From Malassezia japonica (lineage: Eukaryota; Basidiomycota; Malasseziomycetes; Malasseziales; Malasseziaceae), in contig NC_083372.1 of the NCBI RefSeq assembly GCF_029542785.1, positions 1 to 64,000 of the forward strand: a DNA stretch of 64,000 nucleotides. Reading direction: 5' to 3'. The notes beneath the pieces were generated by a model, which worked only from the letters and a program-made list of their open reading frames with translations, did not search any database and was not told where the DNA came from. Positions 31,542 through 42,964 of this stretch are shown here, piece after piece (the first letter of the stretch is position 1; every line of letters starts with the position of its first letter). Both the position numbers and the translations under genes were made by a program.

Positions 31542-33983
31542 CTACGGAGCAGGAGCAGGGTCGTCCGCCCGCTGGGTGGCGTGAAAGTGGTCCAGGAGCT
31601 CGCTCACCTTTTCCCGGACCGACTTGGGGATCGTGTCGGTAGGCACGCCCGCGTCGGGTGCTTTTGTGACGCGCTGTTTTTCCTTGTCGGCGGTTGTCGA
31701 TGCGGCCCGCAGCCGCTCGTACAGATCGTGTTTTTGGGCGTTGGAGAGGCCGCCGCGCAAGAGGCCCTCGCCGCCGCAGTACGCCTCGCCCTCGCACGGG
31801 GGCGGGGGTATCCATTTCTGGAGGCTCGCAGGAATGTCCCCTGCGCGTGCATATTTTCCCTTGCGGGGCGTAAGCAGGGGATGGGCCTCGGTAGTAAATA
31901 CAAAGTCGTCGAGCGAGACCAGGTCCGGGGGAGAAAAGAGCAGGTAGTAGTATTTGAACGTCTCGGCGAGCGTGAAGCTTTCCATGCTGTCGGTGTGCAG
32001 GGCGGGAATACGGTGCACGTCGCCGAGCGCCGACACGCCGCCGGTGACGAGGCTGTGTGTCATCCACGAGGCAAACATCTGCCAGCCGCGCTCCTGCCAC
32101 ACGGGGTCGCCGGTGAGGCGCCACATGTAGAACACGCTCTCGATCGTCTCGGGGCGGTTGTAGTGCGGCCCGAATCCGTTGCGCACGCCCGTCTGGGGAA
32201 AACCCTCCGCCTCGCCGCGGTGGCGCGTGCCGTTCTCGCCCTGCTTGATCTGGTACCGGTCCGTGTCGCGGGGCCGAAAGAAGATGATTTCCTCCGGCCC
32301 CATACCGGTGCGCGAGCCGTTGTATGCCCAATAGCACGTCTCGGTGAGGCGCCGAGCGACATTCATATCGGTCGTGCGGTGCGGCAAGAGACGCGCGCCT
32401 AGGCCCATCATGCCGCCCGCAAAGCAGCCGAGGTGCTCGAGCTTGGGCTCGTACCGCGCGTTGGGGCCCCACGTCTCGGTGATGATCGCAAGCGACGGCG
32501 CGTTCGGCACGACTTCCACGTCCTTGATCAGGTACTCGATCGCCGAGTCGATCGCGTCGCTGTACATCCGCGGGTACTGCGCGAGGCGGCCGCCGAGCAG
32601 CTGGTGCTCCTTGATGAGGTACTCGTAGTACGAGTCCGCCTGCCCTCCGAACGTGTACTTGCCGCTGAGCGCGAGCGACTCCGGATAGACTCGCGTGGAG
32701 ACCAGCGTGCCCATCCGGCTCTTTTTCGTAATGTTCCGGTCAAAGTAGTCGGTGACGCGCTGCACGCGGTCAAAGTAGGTACGATTGCCGGTCACCTGCC
32801 AGAGGCGCGTGAGCTCGAGGAGCATGCTGCCTGCCTCGGCCAGCACGATGCTCTCGTGGTGCCCCCGCGGCTTCTTGGCCGTGTAGTTGGCCGGGTCGTC
32901 GATCTTCATGCGCCCGACCGGGAGGCCACTCAGCGTATCAAACGCAGGCAAGATGAGCTGCGCGAGCTCCTCTGCGCGATCGAGCATCAGATTGTCGCCG
33001 GTGAGGTCGTACGCGGACAGCAGGCCGCCGAGGTACCGGATCGCCGTCTCAAATACCGGCACGCGCCCATCCGAATTTCCGTACGCACTGCGCTCTCCGC
33101 CGACATAGTGAAAGTTGACATCGTGGACGTGGTGCCGCGCGAGGTTGTACTCGTCGTGCAGGCCCATCACCAGCAGGGTATCAAGTGCATCGACAATCGT
33201 CGCGCCCCATCCATTAAAGTTGTTGTTCGGCCGCATCGACACGGGCCGCAGCTCGTCAGCGCCCCACGCGTGCTCCTTGTACCCCTGCCAAGCGCGCACA
33301 AACGCGTTGCGCACCATCGTCTGGCGCGACGCCAGCATCGCATCGCGCCCGTGGTCGTTCGCCTGCCCCGAGTGGCGGTGGGGGTGCGTAAAGGCGTACT
33401 GGACCCTGGGCACCGGCTCGGGCGTGCGCATCAGCTCGGAAAGCGGCGGCGACCACGCATCGTACGGCGCAGGGCGCCAGTCAGCCCCCAGCGGCTGCTT
33501 GTCCGGGCGCGCCGCATCCTCTGCCGAGGACCGCGAGCCGTTCTCCTTGCGCGTCCACGGAAAGATCTTCCAGGACTTGGGCGGCAGCGAGGGTGCCCTG
33601 ATCGGCCGCGGCGGGGGTACGAGCGGGGGCACGTTCTCGAGCAGCAGCATCTGCTTGCTTGGTATTTCGCCGCGGTGGGGATCGCCTTTGGTGTACAGAG
33701 TCGACAGCGGGCGCCCGCGCATGCTCTCAGGGATGTGGGGGGGGAACGCGTCCTCCCCCAGCGTCACATTGCTCTGCGGATCGATGGCCGCGGCAGGGTA
33801 GTCCGACATGTCGAACGACGCAAAGGGGCTACGCCGCGGGGTCGGCAGACCGTCCGAGGCCATGTGCTCATGCACAAACAGCACGACACGCGCAAATAGA
33901 AATACAAGTATCAACAAGAGGCATATCCTCACAGCCTTTCGTCGGACCATGTGCCGTATGAGGGCACTCGTCGGCGACTCCAT
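31542..33983 (-). CDS. MNS1: ER class I alpha-1,2-mannosidase (GH47)
   Basis: A single exon of 813 residues. A type II membrane anchor, 'ICLLLILVFLFARVVLFV' at residues 19-36, follows a short basic cytosolic end. The GH47 domain begins near residue 215 with 'NAFVRAWQGYKEHAWG' and 'NNNFNGWGATIVDALDTLL'. Later blocks are 'ETAIRYLGGLLSAYDL', 'DSYYEYLIKEHQLLGG' and 'SMESFTLAETFKYYYLLF', with the Ca-binding Thr in 'FTTEAHPL'. It trims one mannose from Man9GlcNAc2 in the ER lumen. The acidic and Pro-rich stalk and a C-terminal extension of about 100 residues make it longer than yeast Mns1. Confidence 0.92.
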   Translation of the reverse strand: MESPTSALIRHMVRRKAVRICLLLILVFLFARVVLFVHEHMASDGLPTPRRSPFASFDMSDYPAAAIDPQSNVTLGEDAFPPHIPESMRGRPLSTLYTKGDPHRGEIPSKQMLLLENVPPLVPPPRPIRAPSLPPKSWKIFPWTRKENGSRSSAEDAARPDKQPLGADWRPAPYDAWSPPLSELMRTPEPVPRVQYAFTHPHRHSGQANDHGRDAMLASRQTMVRNAFVRAWQGYKEHAWGADELRPVSMRPNNNFNGWGATIVDALDTLLVMGLHDEYNLARHHVHDVNFHYVGGERSAYGNSDGRVPVFETAIRYLGGLLSAYDLTGDNLMLDRAEELAQLILPAFDTLSGLPVGRMKIDDPANYTAKKPRGHHESIVLAEAGSMLLELTRLWQVTGNRTYFDRVQRVTDYFDRNITKKSRMGTLVSTRVYPESLALSGKYTFGGQADSYYEYLIKEHQLLGGRLAQYPRMYSDAIDSAIEYLIKDVEVVPNAPSLAIITETWGPNARYEPKLEHLGCFAGGMMGLGARLLPHRTTDMNVARRLTETCYWAYNGSRTGMGPEEIIFFRPRDTDRYQIKQGENGTRHRGEAEGFPQTGVRNGFGPHYNRPETIESVFYMWRLTGDPVWQERGWQMFASWMTHSLVTGGVSALGDVHRIPALHTDSMESFTLAETFKYYYLLFSPPDLVSLDDFVFTTEAHPLLTPRKGKYARAGDIPASLQKWIPPPPCEGEAYCGGEGLLRGGLSNAQKHDLYERLRAASTTADKEKQRVTKAPDAGVPTDTIPKSVREKVSELLDHFHATQRADDPAPAP

Positions 33984-34026
33984 CGCAGAAAACGGTCAGG
34001 ACGCCGCGCGCCAAGCTTCTCCACAT

Positions 34027-34890
34027 CTACGAAAATACGCGGGGCCACACCGAGGGCAGTTGATGCATGGTGGAGACGGTGACGATGCCGTCGGGCTGCG
34101 TGTACGCCTCGTTGCTGGGATGTAGCTCGTCGTAATACACTGGGTCAGTAGTAAGACGTACCGCACGACTGCCAGCCGAGCGCATGGGCCGTGCGCACAT
34201 TGTTCAGGCTATCGTCGACAAAGTAGTGGTGCGCGTCGCTCCGCGCGCCGACCGCCGCCTCGGCCGCCGAGTAGAATTCGCGCTCGGGCTTGCAGGAGCT
34301 GGTGAGTCATGCGACGTACAAATCAGTGATCGTATAGTCGCAGTACACGACGCCCTGCACGAGCTTATCGAGCTGGAGCAAGGAGAGAACACGCAGGGCG
34401 TGCTGCGTGAGCATCGCGACGTACCCGCTTGTACGCGTTCGTCAGTGCGTACACGCGCACTTTTTTGCGGTCGATGCGGCGCAGGAGCGCAATGAGCGCA
34501 GGGTCCGGGTGCAAGATCTCCTCGAGCGGGAGCGCGCCGTCGCACTTTTCGTCGTAGTCCATCGGGTCGATGGTGTGGTGCTTCACGAGGCCGCGGATCG
34601 CGAGGCCGTACTCTTTGTAGTAGTGCATGTGCAGCGCCTCGGCCTCGTCCTTATCCAGGCCCAGCGTCCGGAAGTAGTCGCGGATAAGCACCGCCATCTG
34701 GTCGGCAATCCTGCGTCAGCGCAGGCACGTACCGCGTCTCGACCTGGGAGTACAGCGTATTGTCTGGTGAGAGAAGCGACGTACCAATATCCAGCCAAAG
34801 GATAGTGTCTGCATCGCGCGCATCGACATACTCGGCCAACGGAAGGAAGCCCACGCACGCCGTCCACGGGCGTTCCAGCGCCCCGGCCAT
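34027..34890 (-). CDS. SDT1: Pyrimidine 5'-nucleotidase (HAD family, SDT1/PHM8-like), 6 exons
   Basis: Exons 34890-34785, 34763-34733, 34710-34425, 34402-34320, 34298-34162 and 34139-34027 give 251 residues. The five introns are 21, 22, 22, 21 and 22 nt. Splicing builds HAD motif I 'WLDIDNTLY' (the nucleophile Asp pair spans intron 1), motif II 'VYALTNAYK', 'GVVYCDYTITDFSCKPE' with the motif III Lys, and motif IV 'HYFVDDSLNNV'. The first intron is 21 nt with no stop, so it can be missed as coding. The enzyme dephosphorylates pyrimidine nucleotides or related phosphates in the cytosol. Divergent from ALG13, 39 bases between ATGs. Confidence 0.9.
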
Positions 34891-34929
34891 GATGGTGTGG
34901 AGGGAAAGCACGGGCCGCTTCCTGCCGCG

Positions 34930-35487
34930 ATGGCCGCACGGGAGGAGCTTACCTTGCTAGTGACTGTCGGCAGCACGCGTTTCGACGCGCTGGTCGCGCG
35001 CGTGCAGGACGACGACGTGCTGCAGGCCATCGGCAGCCTGGCGCCCAACGCGCGCGTCCTGCTCCAGTACGGCAGGAGCGACGTGCGTCCTCCTGCGCAC
35101 GCCAAGCCCACCATCGTGCACGGCGTCGAGGCGCTGGTATATACAATGGACAACGTGCACGTCTACCTATTTCGCTATGCGCCGAGTCTGCAGGCGTTCA
35201 TGGACGCGTCCGACATGGTCGTCGCCCACGGCGGTGCGTAGCGTATTTTCTCTGACCCAGGCGCGGGCACGATCCTCGAGGCCCTGCGTACGCCGTCGCA
35301 TCCCCGTGTGATGGTTGTCCCGAACGCGTCGCTGATGGACGACCACCAGCGCGAACTCGCGGACACAATGGCACCGGACTATTGCCTGCTCGGCGACCTG
35401 ACGTACGCCGCTCTGCTTACCCAGGTCGCTTCCTACACAGCTCTCTACGCTAGCGACGCGCACTTTTGCGCGCTTCCCGAACCGTAG
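34930..35487 (+). CDS. ALG13: ALG13, catalytic subunit of UDP-GlcNAc transferase, 2 exons
   Basis: Exons 34930-35233 and 35261-35487 (27-nt intron) give 176 residues. 'LLVTVGSTRFDALV' at the N-terminus and, across the junction, 'VVAHGGAGTILEALR' followed by 'NASLMDDHQRELA' are characteristic of Alg13. With membrane-bound Alg14 it adds the second GlcNAc to dolichol-PP-GlcNAc on the cytosolic face of the ER. I chose the ATG at 34930; the frame reaches 34897 only with a GTG. It shares a 39-base divergent promoter with the nucleotidase gene. Confidence 0.92.
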
Positions 35488-35589
35488 ACAAGACGCGCTG
35501 CACGCCGTCGTCCTCGGCGCTTGGGGCGCCTGACTGTCCCCACACACCTGTACACACCTCCACTTCCCACCGTCTTGGGCACCAGCGGG

Positions 35590-38500
35590 ATGGACGATAG
35601 CAAAAGCAGCGCCTCCAAGGCGTCGCTCTTTTTGCGCTCGTTTCGCTCGCGCACTGCGTCGTCCACGCAGCCGTCGGTCCCTGAGGCGGGAAACGATGTG
35701 CGCGTGCTGAATGGCACCATGCTTGCGGACATACATAGTGCGATCGATGCGCTGCTCCAGACCAAGCCGGATGCGCCGGAGCGCCCGCCGCAGCTCCGGT
35801 TTTTGATCGAGACGCTACGGAAACACACCGAGAATGAGGGGGTACTGCTTGACCCTGCGACGGCGACGCCGCTTGTCTCGTCGCTCACCGTACTCTGCTC
35901 GCGGCTGATGCGGCCCAAGTACGCGCTGGACGTGCGCTTGGGTACTTGCGAGCTGCTCACCGCCACACTCAAGTATGCAGAAGAGAGCACGGCGCGGTCA
36001 GGCATGCCGGCGCACGACGCCGCTGCGCTCACAGGTTGGAACGCGACGATGCCGGCGCATGTGCTCAGCGCGCTCGATCGCGCTTTGCTCTTTAAGCTTA
36101 TCGTGGGGCTCCGTGACGATAAGGACTGGGAGGCCGCAGCGCTCGTGAGCGATCCAGGGCGCGCTATCTACACGCTCTCGTGCCAGCTCACTGCTTTGCA
36201 GGCACTCTCGCGCGACGGACGCGACATCCTCGCCTTTCGCGAGATCATTGTCGTGCTCACGCAGTGGATCGGGCCGGCGTGGGGGTGTATCATGCATCTG
36301 CGTTCGCTGGAGCACTCTCCGGAGCACCACAGCTTGCTCACGACGAGCGAGCAATGCGCCTACACGGTGCTGCACCTCATGGCGGCCGTGATCAAGTTCC
36401 ACGCCTCGCGCCTGTCCTGCGACCAGCTCCAGGCGGCGCTGCTGAGTGTCACGCAGCTGATCCTCGAACCGTCGGTCCCGTCGTCGACGGCAGACGAGGG
36501 AGTGACTGCGGACGAGATCAGCCCTCCCGTCGGCGACTCGCTCACGCACGGCTTCTCCTACTACGGCCTCGAGGTAATGAGCCCATACTTTAGCACGCCG
36601 CGCCTCAAGGCGACCGCGCAGCCGCTTCCGGAAAAGCGGGCGCAGTCGCAGGAACGCGCCTCGGAGTGGGTCACGACCGTGAGCGACGCCAAGATGCCCG
36701 AGCTCAAAGAGAGCGATGTACGGGCGCTCGTCCGGGTGCCGGACGCGGCGATCTGCTTTGCGTTCCTCCCTCCTGCGTGCATCACGCCGATCGTGCACGC
36801 CATGTGCCGCGCACAGGGCCTGCCGGCGCTCCGCGTGGATGCCGATGCACTGCTTACCACGCTGCAGTTACGCCGCGACGGCATGCAGGGCGAAATGTGG
36901 GCCTTTCTCACAAATCTCTTGCGCAGCCACTGCGCCAACTCGGTGCTGCGGACCGTGTGCCAGCTCTTGTGGCCACGCAAGAACAAGGAGGCATGGATGG
37001 ATCTGCCGTTTGCCTCGACGCAGCAGCGCGCCGAGCCGTCGGTGCTGGTCGGCGCGCTCCTCTTTCTGCACGCAGCGTTGATCTGGGCGGCGGAAGACCG
37101 CCTCGAGAACGGCATGCAAAAGTCACGCACCGGAAAGGACGACGGTGCCACGACGCTCCTGTCGCTCCCTGCGATTGCCGGTGCGGTCCAGGGCGCGCTC
37201 GAAAAGGATATCGCGGTGCTGGACCTCGCGACGGTCTTGTTCCTCGACGACTACCTGCCCGAGCGCCGCGTGGATATGGGTGCGCGTGTCGACCCGCTGC
37301 TCGAGCCGCGCGTGCGCCAGGCGCCGGTGCCGCTCTGCACGCTCTTTCGCGAGAACGACGTGCAGGCCGACTGGGACTTGCTGCTGGACCTGCAGGTCCT
37401 TGCGAAGCGCCACATGGCTGTGTGGAAGAGCGCCCAGGGCGCGCGGCCGACGCCCTCGTCGACGATCTCGATCATCATCATCCACATCCTCGTCGAGATC
37501 CTCTCTGGCACGCCGGTCGACTCGCGCGAGAGCGAGCAGGTGGCCGGCGTGCGCGACCGGACCGTGGCTGCGATGCCGCACCTGTCCTCGCTCTTCTGGT
37601 CGCTGGCGCCGCTGCTGCCCGACCATGTGATGGTGGACATGGTGCTCCAAAACCGGCAGCACCACGCCTACGTCCCCAGCTCGCCCGACTGGATCGAGAA
37701 TACGGTGGAGCTTGTGAATACCTTTTATCCCCCGCAGCTGCACGCAAGCACGCCGGCGATCGCGCCCATGGCGCGATTCGAAGTCGTTCAGCTGATCAGC
37801 AACATGTACGACGCAGTGCAAGACATGCCGCAGTTCCGCAACGAAATGATCGAGCAGGTGGTCGTCCCGCTGCTCGAGCGTGCGCTGTGCCTCGAAAACA
37901 GCCCCGAGATCGAAGCGATGCTGCGCGCCATGCTGCGCCACGCGGCGACCGTCTCGGCGTTTGACGCGTCTGTCGGCCAGGGCCAGCCTTTTACGCGCCT
38001 ACGCCACGTCCTGGTCGAGAGCATCCACCGCGCCCAAGGCCTCGACGCGACGACCGAGCGCAAGCAGGCACGGGCGCAGCATTCGCGGCAGCAGTCGCTG
38101 GGGCCGAGCAACATGAATGTCGCGCGCGAGACGCAGGCACGTATTCAGCGTGCGATCCGCTCGGTGCGCGACATGGTCACCATTTTCTACCAGTTGTCGT
38201 TTGCTTTGCCGAACGCGGCAGTGATGCTTCCGTACGACGTACACGACTCGGACGAGGTGCGCGACCGTGCGCAGGCGTGCAGTGTGTCGCTCTTCCGCGA
38301 TCTGCTCGTGCTCGTGCAGTGCAACGACTCGTTCAACCTCACGAGCAGCGGCATCTCGATGAGCGGCACCGGCGACGTACGCGCGGAGCACACCTCGACC
38401 GATGCGCGCGCGCCCTACACGATGCACATCCCGACGCAAGTGCGCCTGGTCATCCTCCAGTGGCTGATGCGCCTGCGTGCGGACCGCCACCACCAAATTT

Positions 38501-41155
38501 ATTTTGTGCACAATGTCGACAAGGACGTTGAACCGCTCGCCCAGCTCATCCAGCGCACCGACGAGCGCGAAGAGCGGGGGCGAGCGCGCGACGAGCGCCT
38601 GGCGCCCGAGACACGCGGCCGCTCGCGCGCACGCGAGCCGAGCGGCGAGCGTGGGTGCAGCGAACGGCGGGCGGAGCCGCGCGAACGCAGTGCGTCGCGC
38701 GCGCCAGACGCCCCGATGCTCTGGAGCGTCCCCGAGACGCTCCAGGTCGACCTGCCCGACGAGGGGTGGCCCAGCACCCTCTGGAAGGTGTATGCACACG
38801 AGCACGTCGACAATGAGCTGCCTGCTCACGAGCCTGGGGCCGGTGAGCCGCTCGTCATGCCCACGTCCGAGTATCTCGGCGTGTTGATTAACCTGTTGCA
38901 GAGTGAGGCGGACTGGGAGATGGTGTCGTATATTATTGCGCACCTGCCTGCGCAGCTGAGTAACAAGCCGTGCTTCTGCGGTCCCCACACACGCGAGCAG
39001 ATCTCGGCGCTGAGCGACTTGCTTTGCACGTTGCTTCTCCAGCAGAAACAGTTCTCCAACCTGATCCTGCCCGAGGACGTGAAGCGCACCGACATGTACG
39101 CAGTCGTGTACGCGACGATGATGGTGCTTGTGAGCTACCGGCGCCTCCTCTCGCGTACGCAGCACGACGAGCTGCTCGAGGCGTTTATCGCCGGCTTGAC
39201 CAAGTCGCAAAACACCGCGCAGCCCTGCGTGCGTGCCTTGGTCGTCGCGAGCTACGAGCTGCAAAAGTCCTTTACGCGCCTCGTCGCGGGTGTCCTCGTG
39301 AAGCTCTCGACAATCATGTCGTCGATGACGGTGAGCGTGCACATCCTCGAGCTGCTTGTCGAGATCAGTGGGTCGCCCGCGCTCTACGCCAACTTTACCG
39401 AGTCGGACTACAAGCGGGTGTTTGGTATCGCTCTCCAGTACATCCAGTACCACCAGAGCTCGGCAGCAAGTTCGCGCGAGGATATCCGCTCGAGTCCTGC
39501 CAAGTTCTCCTTGTCGCAGTACGTCATGATGCTGGCGTACAGCAACATTGCGCAGTGGTTTATCACGCTGCGCCTCAGCGACCGCGCCAAGCATGTGCCG
39601 TACATCACGCGCGGCCTGATGCTCGCGAACGAGGGCCGCGAGAAGCTGACCGACCAGACGTTTGTGTGCCTCGACTTCCTTGCGCGCTTTACATACAGCA
39701 ACGCGCAGTCAAAGCCTACTCGCTCGCTGATTCGCTTCCTCGTCACTAGCTCGGATCCGACGCAGAAAAAGGCGCCCAACGCGGACTCGAATGCGTCGCA
39801 GACATGGGTCATGGGCAAGGGGCTCGTGACCATCACCTCGCTTCGCCGTGCTGGGTGGCTCGAGCTCGTGGTGCGCCGCCCATCGGGCACGACGTCTATG
39901 GTCGCCAAGCTCGAAAACGAGCCGTCGGCGACCCTCGTCGACGAAGAGCGCATGGCCGAGGCGCTGCCCAAGACGCTCGCGCGGACGCGCGCACTGAGTG
40001 CCTTGTCGCTCCCGTCGCGTACCGCCCCTTCTCCGCTGACGCACTCGGAGTTCTACAAGGACAAGGACAGCGAGGTGCGACGCAAGTTTCCGGGCGCCTT
40101 GGCCAAGGAGCGCCCAGCGCAAGAAAAGCCAGCCGAGACGCCCGCGCCCGCGCCCGAAGCCGAGGCACCCGCGTCCGCAGCGCAGGATACGAGTTCGTCG
40201 ACGGCCAGTGCCGCGCGCAACCGTGAGAATGCCATGAACCCAGCGTATTTCGCGCTGCAGCTGAGCGCTTTTCCGGATATGGTGGTGGACAAAGCTCCGA
40301 TTCGTCTGCCGGCAGAGCCGGCGACCGACCGCCTGCTTCGCGCGATCGACTTGACGCCCGTGTACGACTTCCACAAAATCGGTGTGCTCTACGCTGGCTT
40401 CCAACAGACCACCGAGAAGGAGATCCTGAGCAACACGCATGGATCGTCGGCGTACATGAAGTTTTTGTCGCGTCTCGGCGACCTGGTCCCGCTGCGTGGG
40501 CAGGAGGATGTGTACACAGGTGGCTTGGACCGCCAGGAGGACGAGCACGGAAAGTACGCGTACGTGTGGAAGGACAATATCAAGCAAATCGTGTATCACA
40601 CTGCGACGCTGATGCCGAACCGCCCCACGGACCCGAATCACTCAGCCAAAAAGGCACTGATCGGTAACGATTGGGTGCACATTATCTTTAACGAAGCGAA
40701 CCAGCCCTACGAATTTGGAACGATTGCAAGTCAATTCAACTTTGTGAATATCGTGATTTCTCCTCACTCGAAGCTCAAGAATGGCGTCGAGGCGTACGAG
40801 GTGAATGACGACATGTTCTGTACGTCTTCTTTTTTTTGCTTACCCAGTCTTCGTGGAACTCCAGCGCCGCCCCGGCCTCCCAGACTTCTCACCGGTGGGC
40901 AACGGCAAACTGGTCTCGTTCGGTGCTCTGCCGCGCTTTGTGCGCAACCTTGCGATGCACTGCGACCTGATGAGCCAGATTTACCTTGACACGGGAGAGT
41001 CCATGGTGCCGTACACCAGCAACTGGGTCACCAGGTTGCACCATGTCGAGCGCTACCGTGCCAAGCTCGAGGCGGGTCGCCTGGAGGCAGATCAAACGGA
41101 CATGGATCCGGCTGTGGACCAGCGCGACTATACCCGGTTGTTTGACAACTATTAA
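35590..41155 (+). CDS. TSC2: Tuberin (TSC2) homologue with Rap-GAP domain, 2 exons
   Basis: Exons 35590-40819 and 40848-41155 (28-nt intron) give 1845 residues. Most is helical, tuberin-type sequence; the C-terminal 250 residues form the GAP domain with 'IGNDWVHIIFNEANQPYEFGTIASQFN' type blocks including the Asn-thumb segment. The last exon supplies 'FVELQRRPGLPDF' and 'FVRNLAMHCDLMSQIY'. With TSC1 it acts on Rheb to restrain TORC1. There are low-complexity Arg/Glu-rich (about residues 1000-1045) and Ala/Pro-rich (about 1510-1545) linkers. The ATG at 35590 follows a TTG-only upstream extension. Confidence 0.9.
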
Positions 41156-41201
41156 TAGCTGAACGCACATATCTTCAGTCTGTTTAGGATAAAAAAACAT
41201 T

Positions 41202-41738
41202 CTACAACTTGCTGAGCACAGCGTCGGCGGCCGACTGCGACAGCTCGCCCTTGTCCTCAGCAAAGTATTCAATCTTGAGGTCGTTAATGACCAGCGCGTA
41301 GCGTGCGGTACGAGTACCAAAGCCCTTGTCGCTCAGGTCGAGCGTCGCACCAAGACCGTGCGAGAAGGCGGCGTTCACATCCGAGGCAAAGATGGGCTCC
41401 TCCTTGCCACCCTCACGGACACCCCAGGCGCTCATCACAAAGGGGTCGTTCGCGGCAATGACGGCGACCTCGTCGACGCCCTTCGCCTTGAACTCCTTCA
41501 GCTTCTCCACGTAGGGAGGAATGTGGTTCACATGGCAGGTGGGAGTGAAGGCACCGGGCACCGACACAATCACCACCTTCTTGCCCTTCCAGCGGTCGTG
41601 CGACTGGAAGGTAGTGGGGACACCGCAGGCCTTGCCCGAGTCGAGCTCAGGGGCCCAGGGCACGTATGAGAAGGTCGTGTTGGGGACAGTAGAACCTTGG
41701 GTAGCAGACTACGTTAGTACTCGCGGCGCACGTACCAT
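41202..41738 (-). CDS. Peroxisomal peroxiredoxin (PMP20/Mala f 2-3 type), copy A, 2 exons
   Basis: The first coding exon is only the ATG (41738-41736); a 27-nt intron follows, then 41708-41202. The product is 169 residues beginning 'MSATQGSTVPNTTF'. The peroxidatic Cys is in 'PGAFTPTCHVNH' (about residue 62), and a second Cys lies in 'SGKACGVP'. It ends in SKL, a canonical PTS1, so it should reduce H2O2 and lipid peroxides inside peroxisomes using thioredoxin or glutathione. Malassezia homologues are known IgE-binding proteins. A paralogue without PTS1 lies upstream in tandem at 42055-42729. Confidence 0.92.
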
Positions 41739-42054
41739 TGTGGCAAGTGGGCAGGAGTCCAACGCCGTCGGGCGCCCTTTATCCCCACCGTCCGTGCGCG
41801 TCCCCGCCTCCATAATGATGACTAAACATGGAATCTTCTCCGCGGTTCACTCCACGATCGGCGCACGGGTGGCGTGCCCGACGTGTGACCGGGGCAGTGT
41901 GCGCCCGGGCCAAGCGTCATTGCCCATGTACCCGAAAGCCACGGATCCCATACTAGTTCTGAGTCCCTCTCCCCTAGTAGAACAAAAAAGTATTATAGTT
42001 GAGGCTTGTTGATGCTATAGAACAAACAGCCTATTGAACCTCGCGACTCTTCCT
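41739..42054. other. Intergenic between the two peroxiredoxin genes
   Basis: Contains the promoter of copy A and the 3' flank of copy B. No other gene seen. Confidence 0.5.
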
Positions 42055-42729
42055 TTAGACCTTGGTCAGGATAGTGTCGATCGAGGCGTTCTGCAGAGCG
42101 CCAGTGTCGCCCTCGTCCGACTGCAAGTATGTTAGTATTTCGTCCCACCGCCGCGAGATACATACAGCAAAGTCGACCACCTTGAGGTCATCAACTGCAA
42201 TGTGTTAGCACGATGCATAGAAAACAAAATACGTACTGATCAGAGCGTAGCGGGCAGTGCGCTCGCCCATCTTCTTGAAGCTCAGGTCGATGGTGGCACC
42301 GAGCTGATCGGTCAGTATTAACAAATACGTACAGCCTTCGAGAAGTCAAGGTCGATGTCGGTAGCAAACACGACCTTGTCCTGGGCATGGTTGAAGGTGC
42401 CCCAGGCGCTCATGACGTAGGGGTCGTTCGAGGCGATCACGTAGACACCGTCGACACCCTTGGCCTTGAGCTCATCCGAGCGCTTGACCAGCGGGGGGAT
42501 GTGCTGCTGGTGGCAGATCGGGGTGTAAGCACCGGGGATGGACACAACCACGATCTTCTTGCCCTTCCACTCCTTGTGAGTCTCAAAGGTGGTGGGGATA
42601 CCGCAGACGGCACCAGAGTCAAGCTCCGGAGTCCAGGGAATGTAACCGAAGGTGGTGTTAGGAATCTCAGCGCCCTTAGCAGTAGCCTGAGTGTTAGCTC
42701 TCATTTTTGTCTGTAGGGACACCCACCAT
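42055..42729 (-). CDS. Peroxiredoxin (PMP20/Mala f 2-3 type), copy B, 5 exons
   Basis: Exons 42729-42727 (ATG alone), 42686-42333, 42303-42237, 42194-42166 and 42120-42055 give 172 residues. Introns are 40, 29, 42 and 45 nt. The joined C-terminal part, 'LGATIDLSFKKMGERTARYALI' then 'DDLKVVDFASDEGD', aligns with copy A. The peroxidatic Cys is in 'PGAYTPICHQQH'. It ends in TKV, not a PTS1, so a cytosolic location is likely. The intron directly after the ATG is shared with copy A; the other three are absent there, so copy A probably lost them after duplication. It is divergent from QCR6. Confidence 0.92.
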
Positions 42730-42770
42730 TGTTAGTGATAGGAAGGTAAACCGGGATCCGGTTCACCGGC

Positions 42771-42778
42771 CTTTTATA
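42771..42778 (-). promoter_or_regulatory. TATA box of peroxiredoxin copy B
   Basis: TATAAAAG on the minus strand, about 42 bases upstream of the ATG at 42729. Confidence 0.5.
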
Positions 42779-42964
42779 AGCCCAACCGCATGTGCGCACA
42801 CGCCACGCATCGATTACGGTGACCTGATTATCGACTGACCTCCACATAGATCACGTGGTGGATGCTTGGTAATTCGGGACAGTTCGGGGGCCCATTCTCG
42901 TGGGTGTGCAGTGAAATCCAAGCGCACCGTTTAGCGACAGCGTCCGCGACTGCACTTCTAGAAA

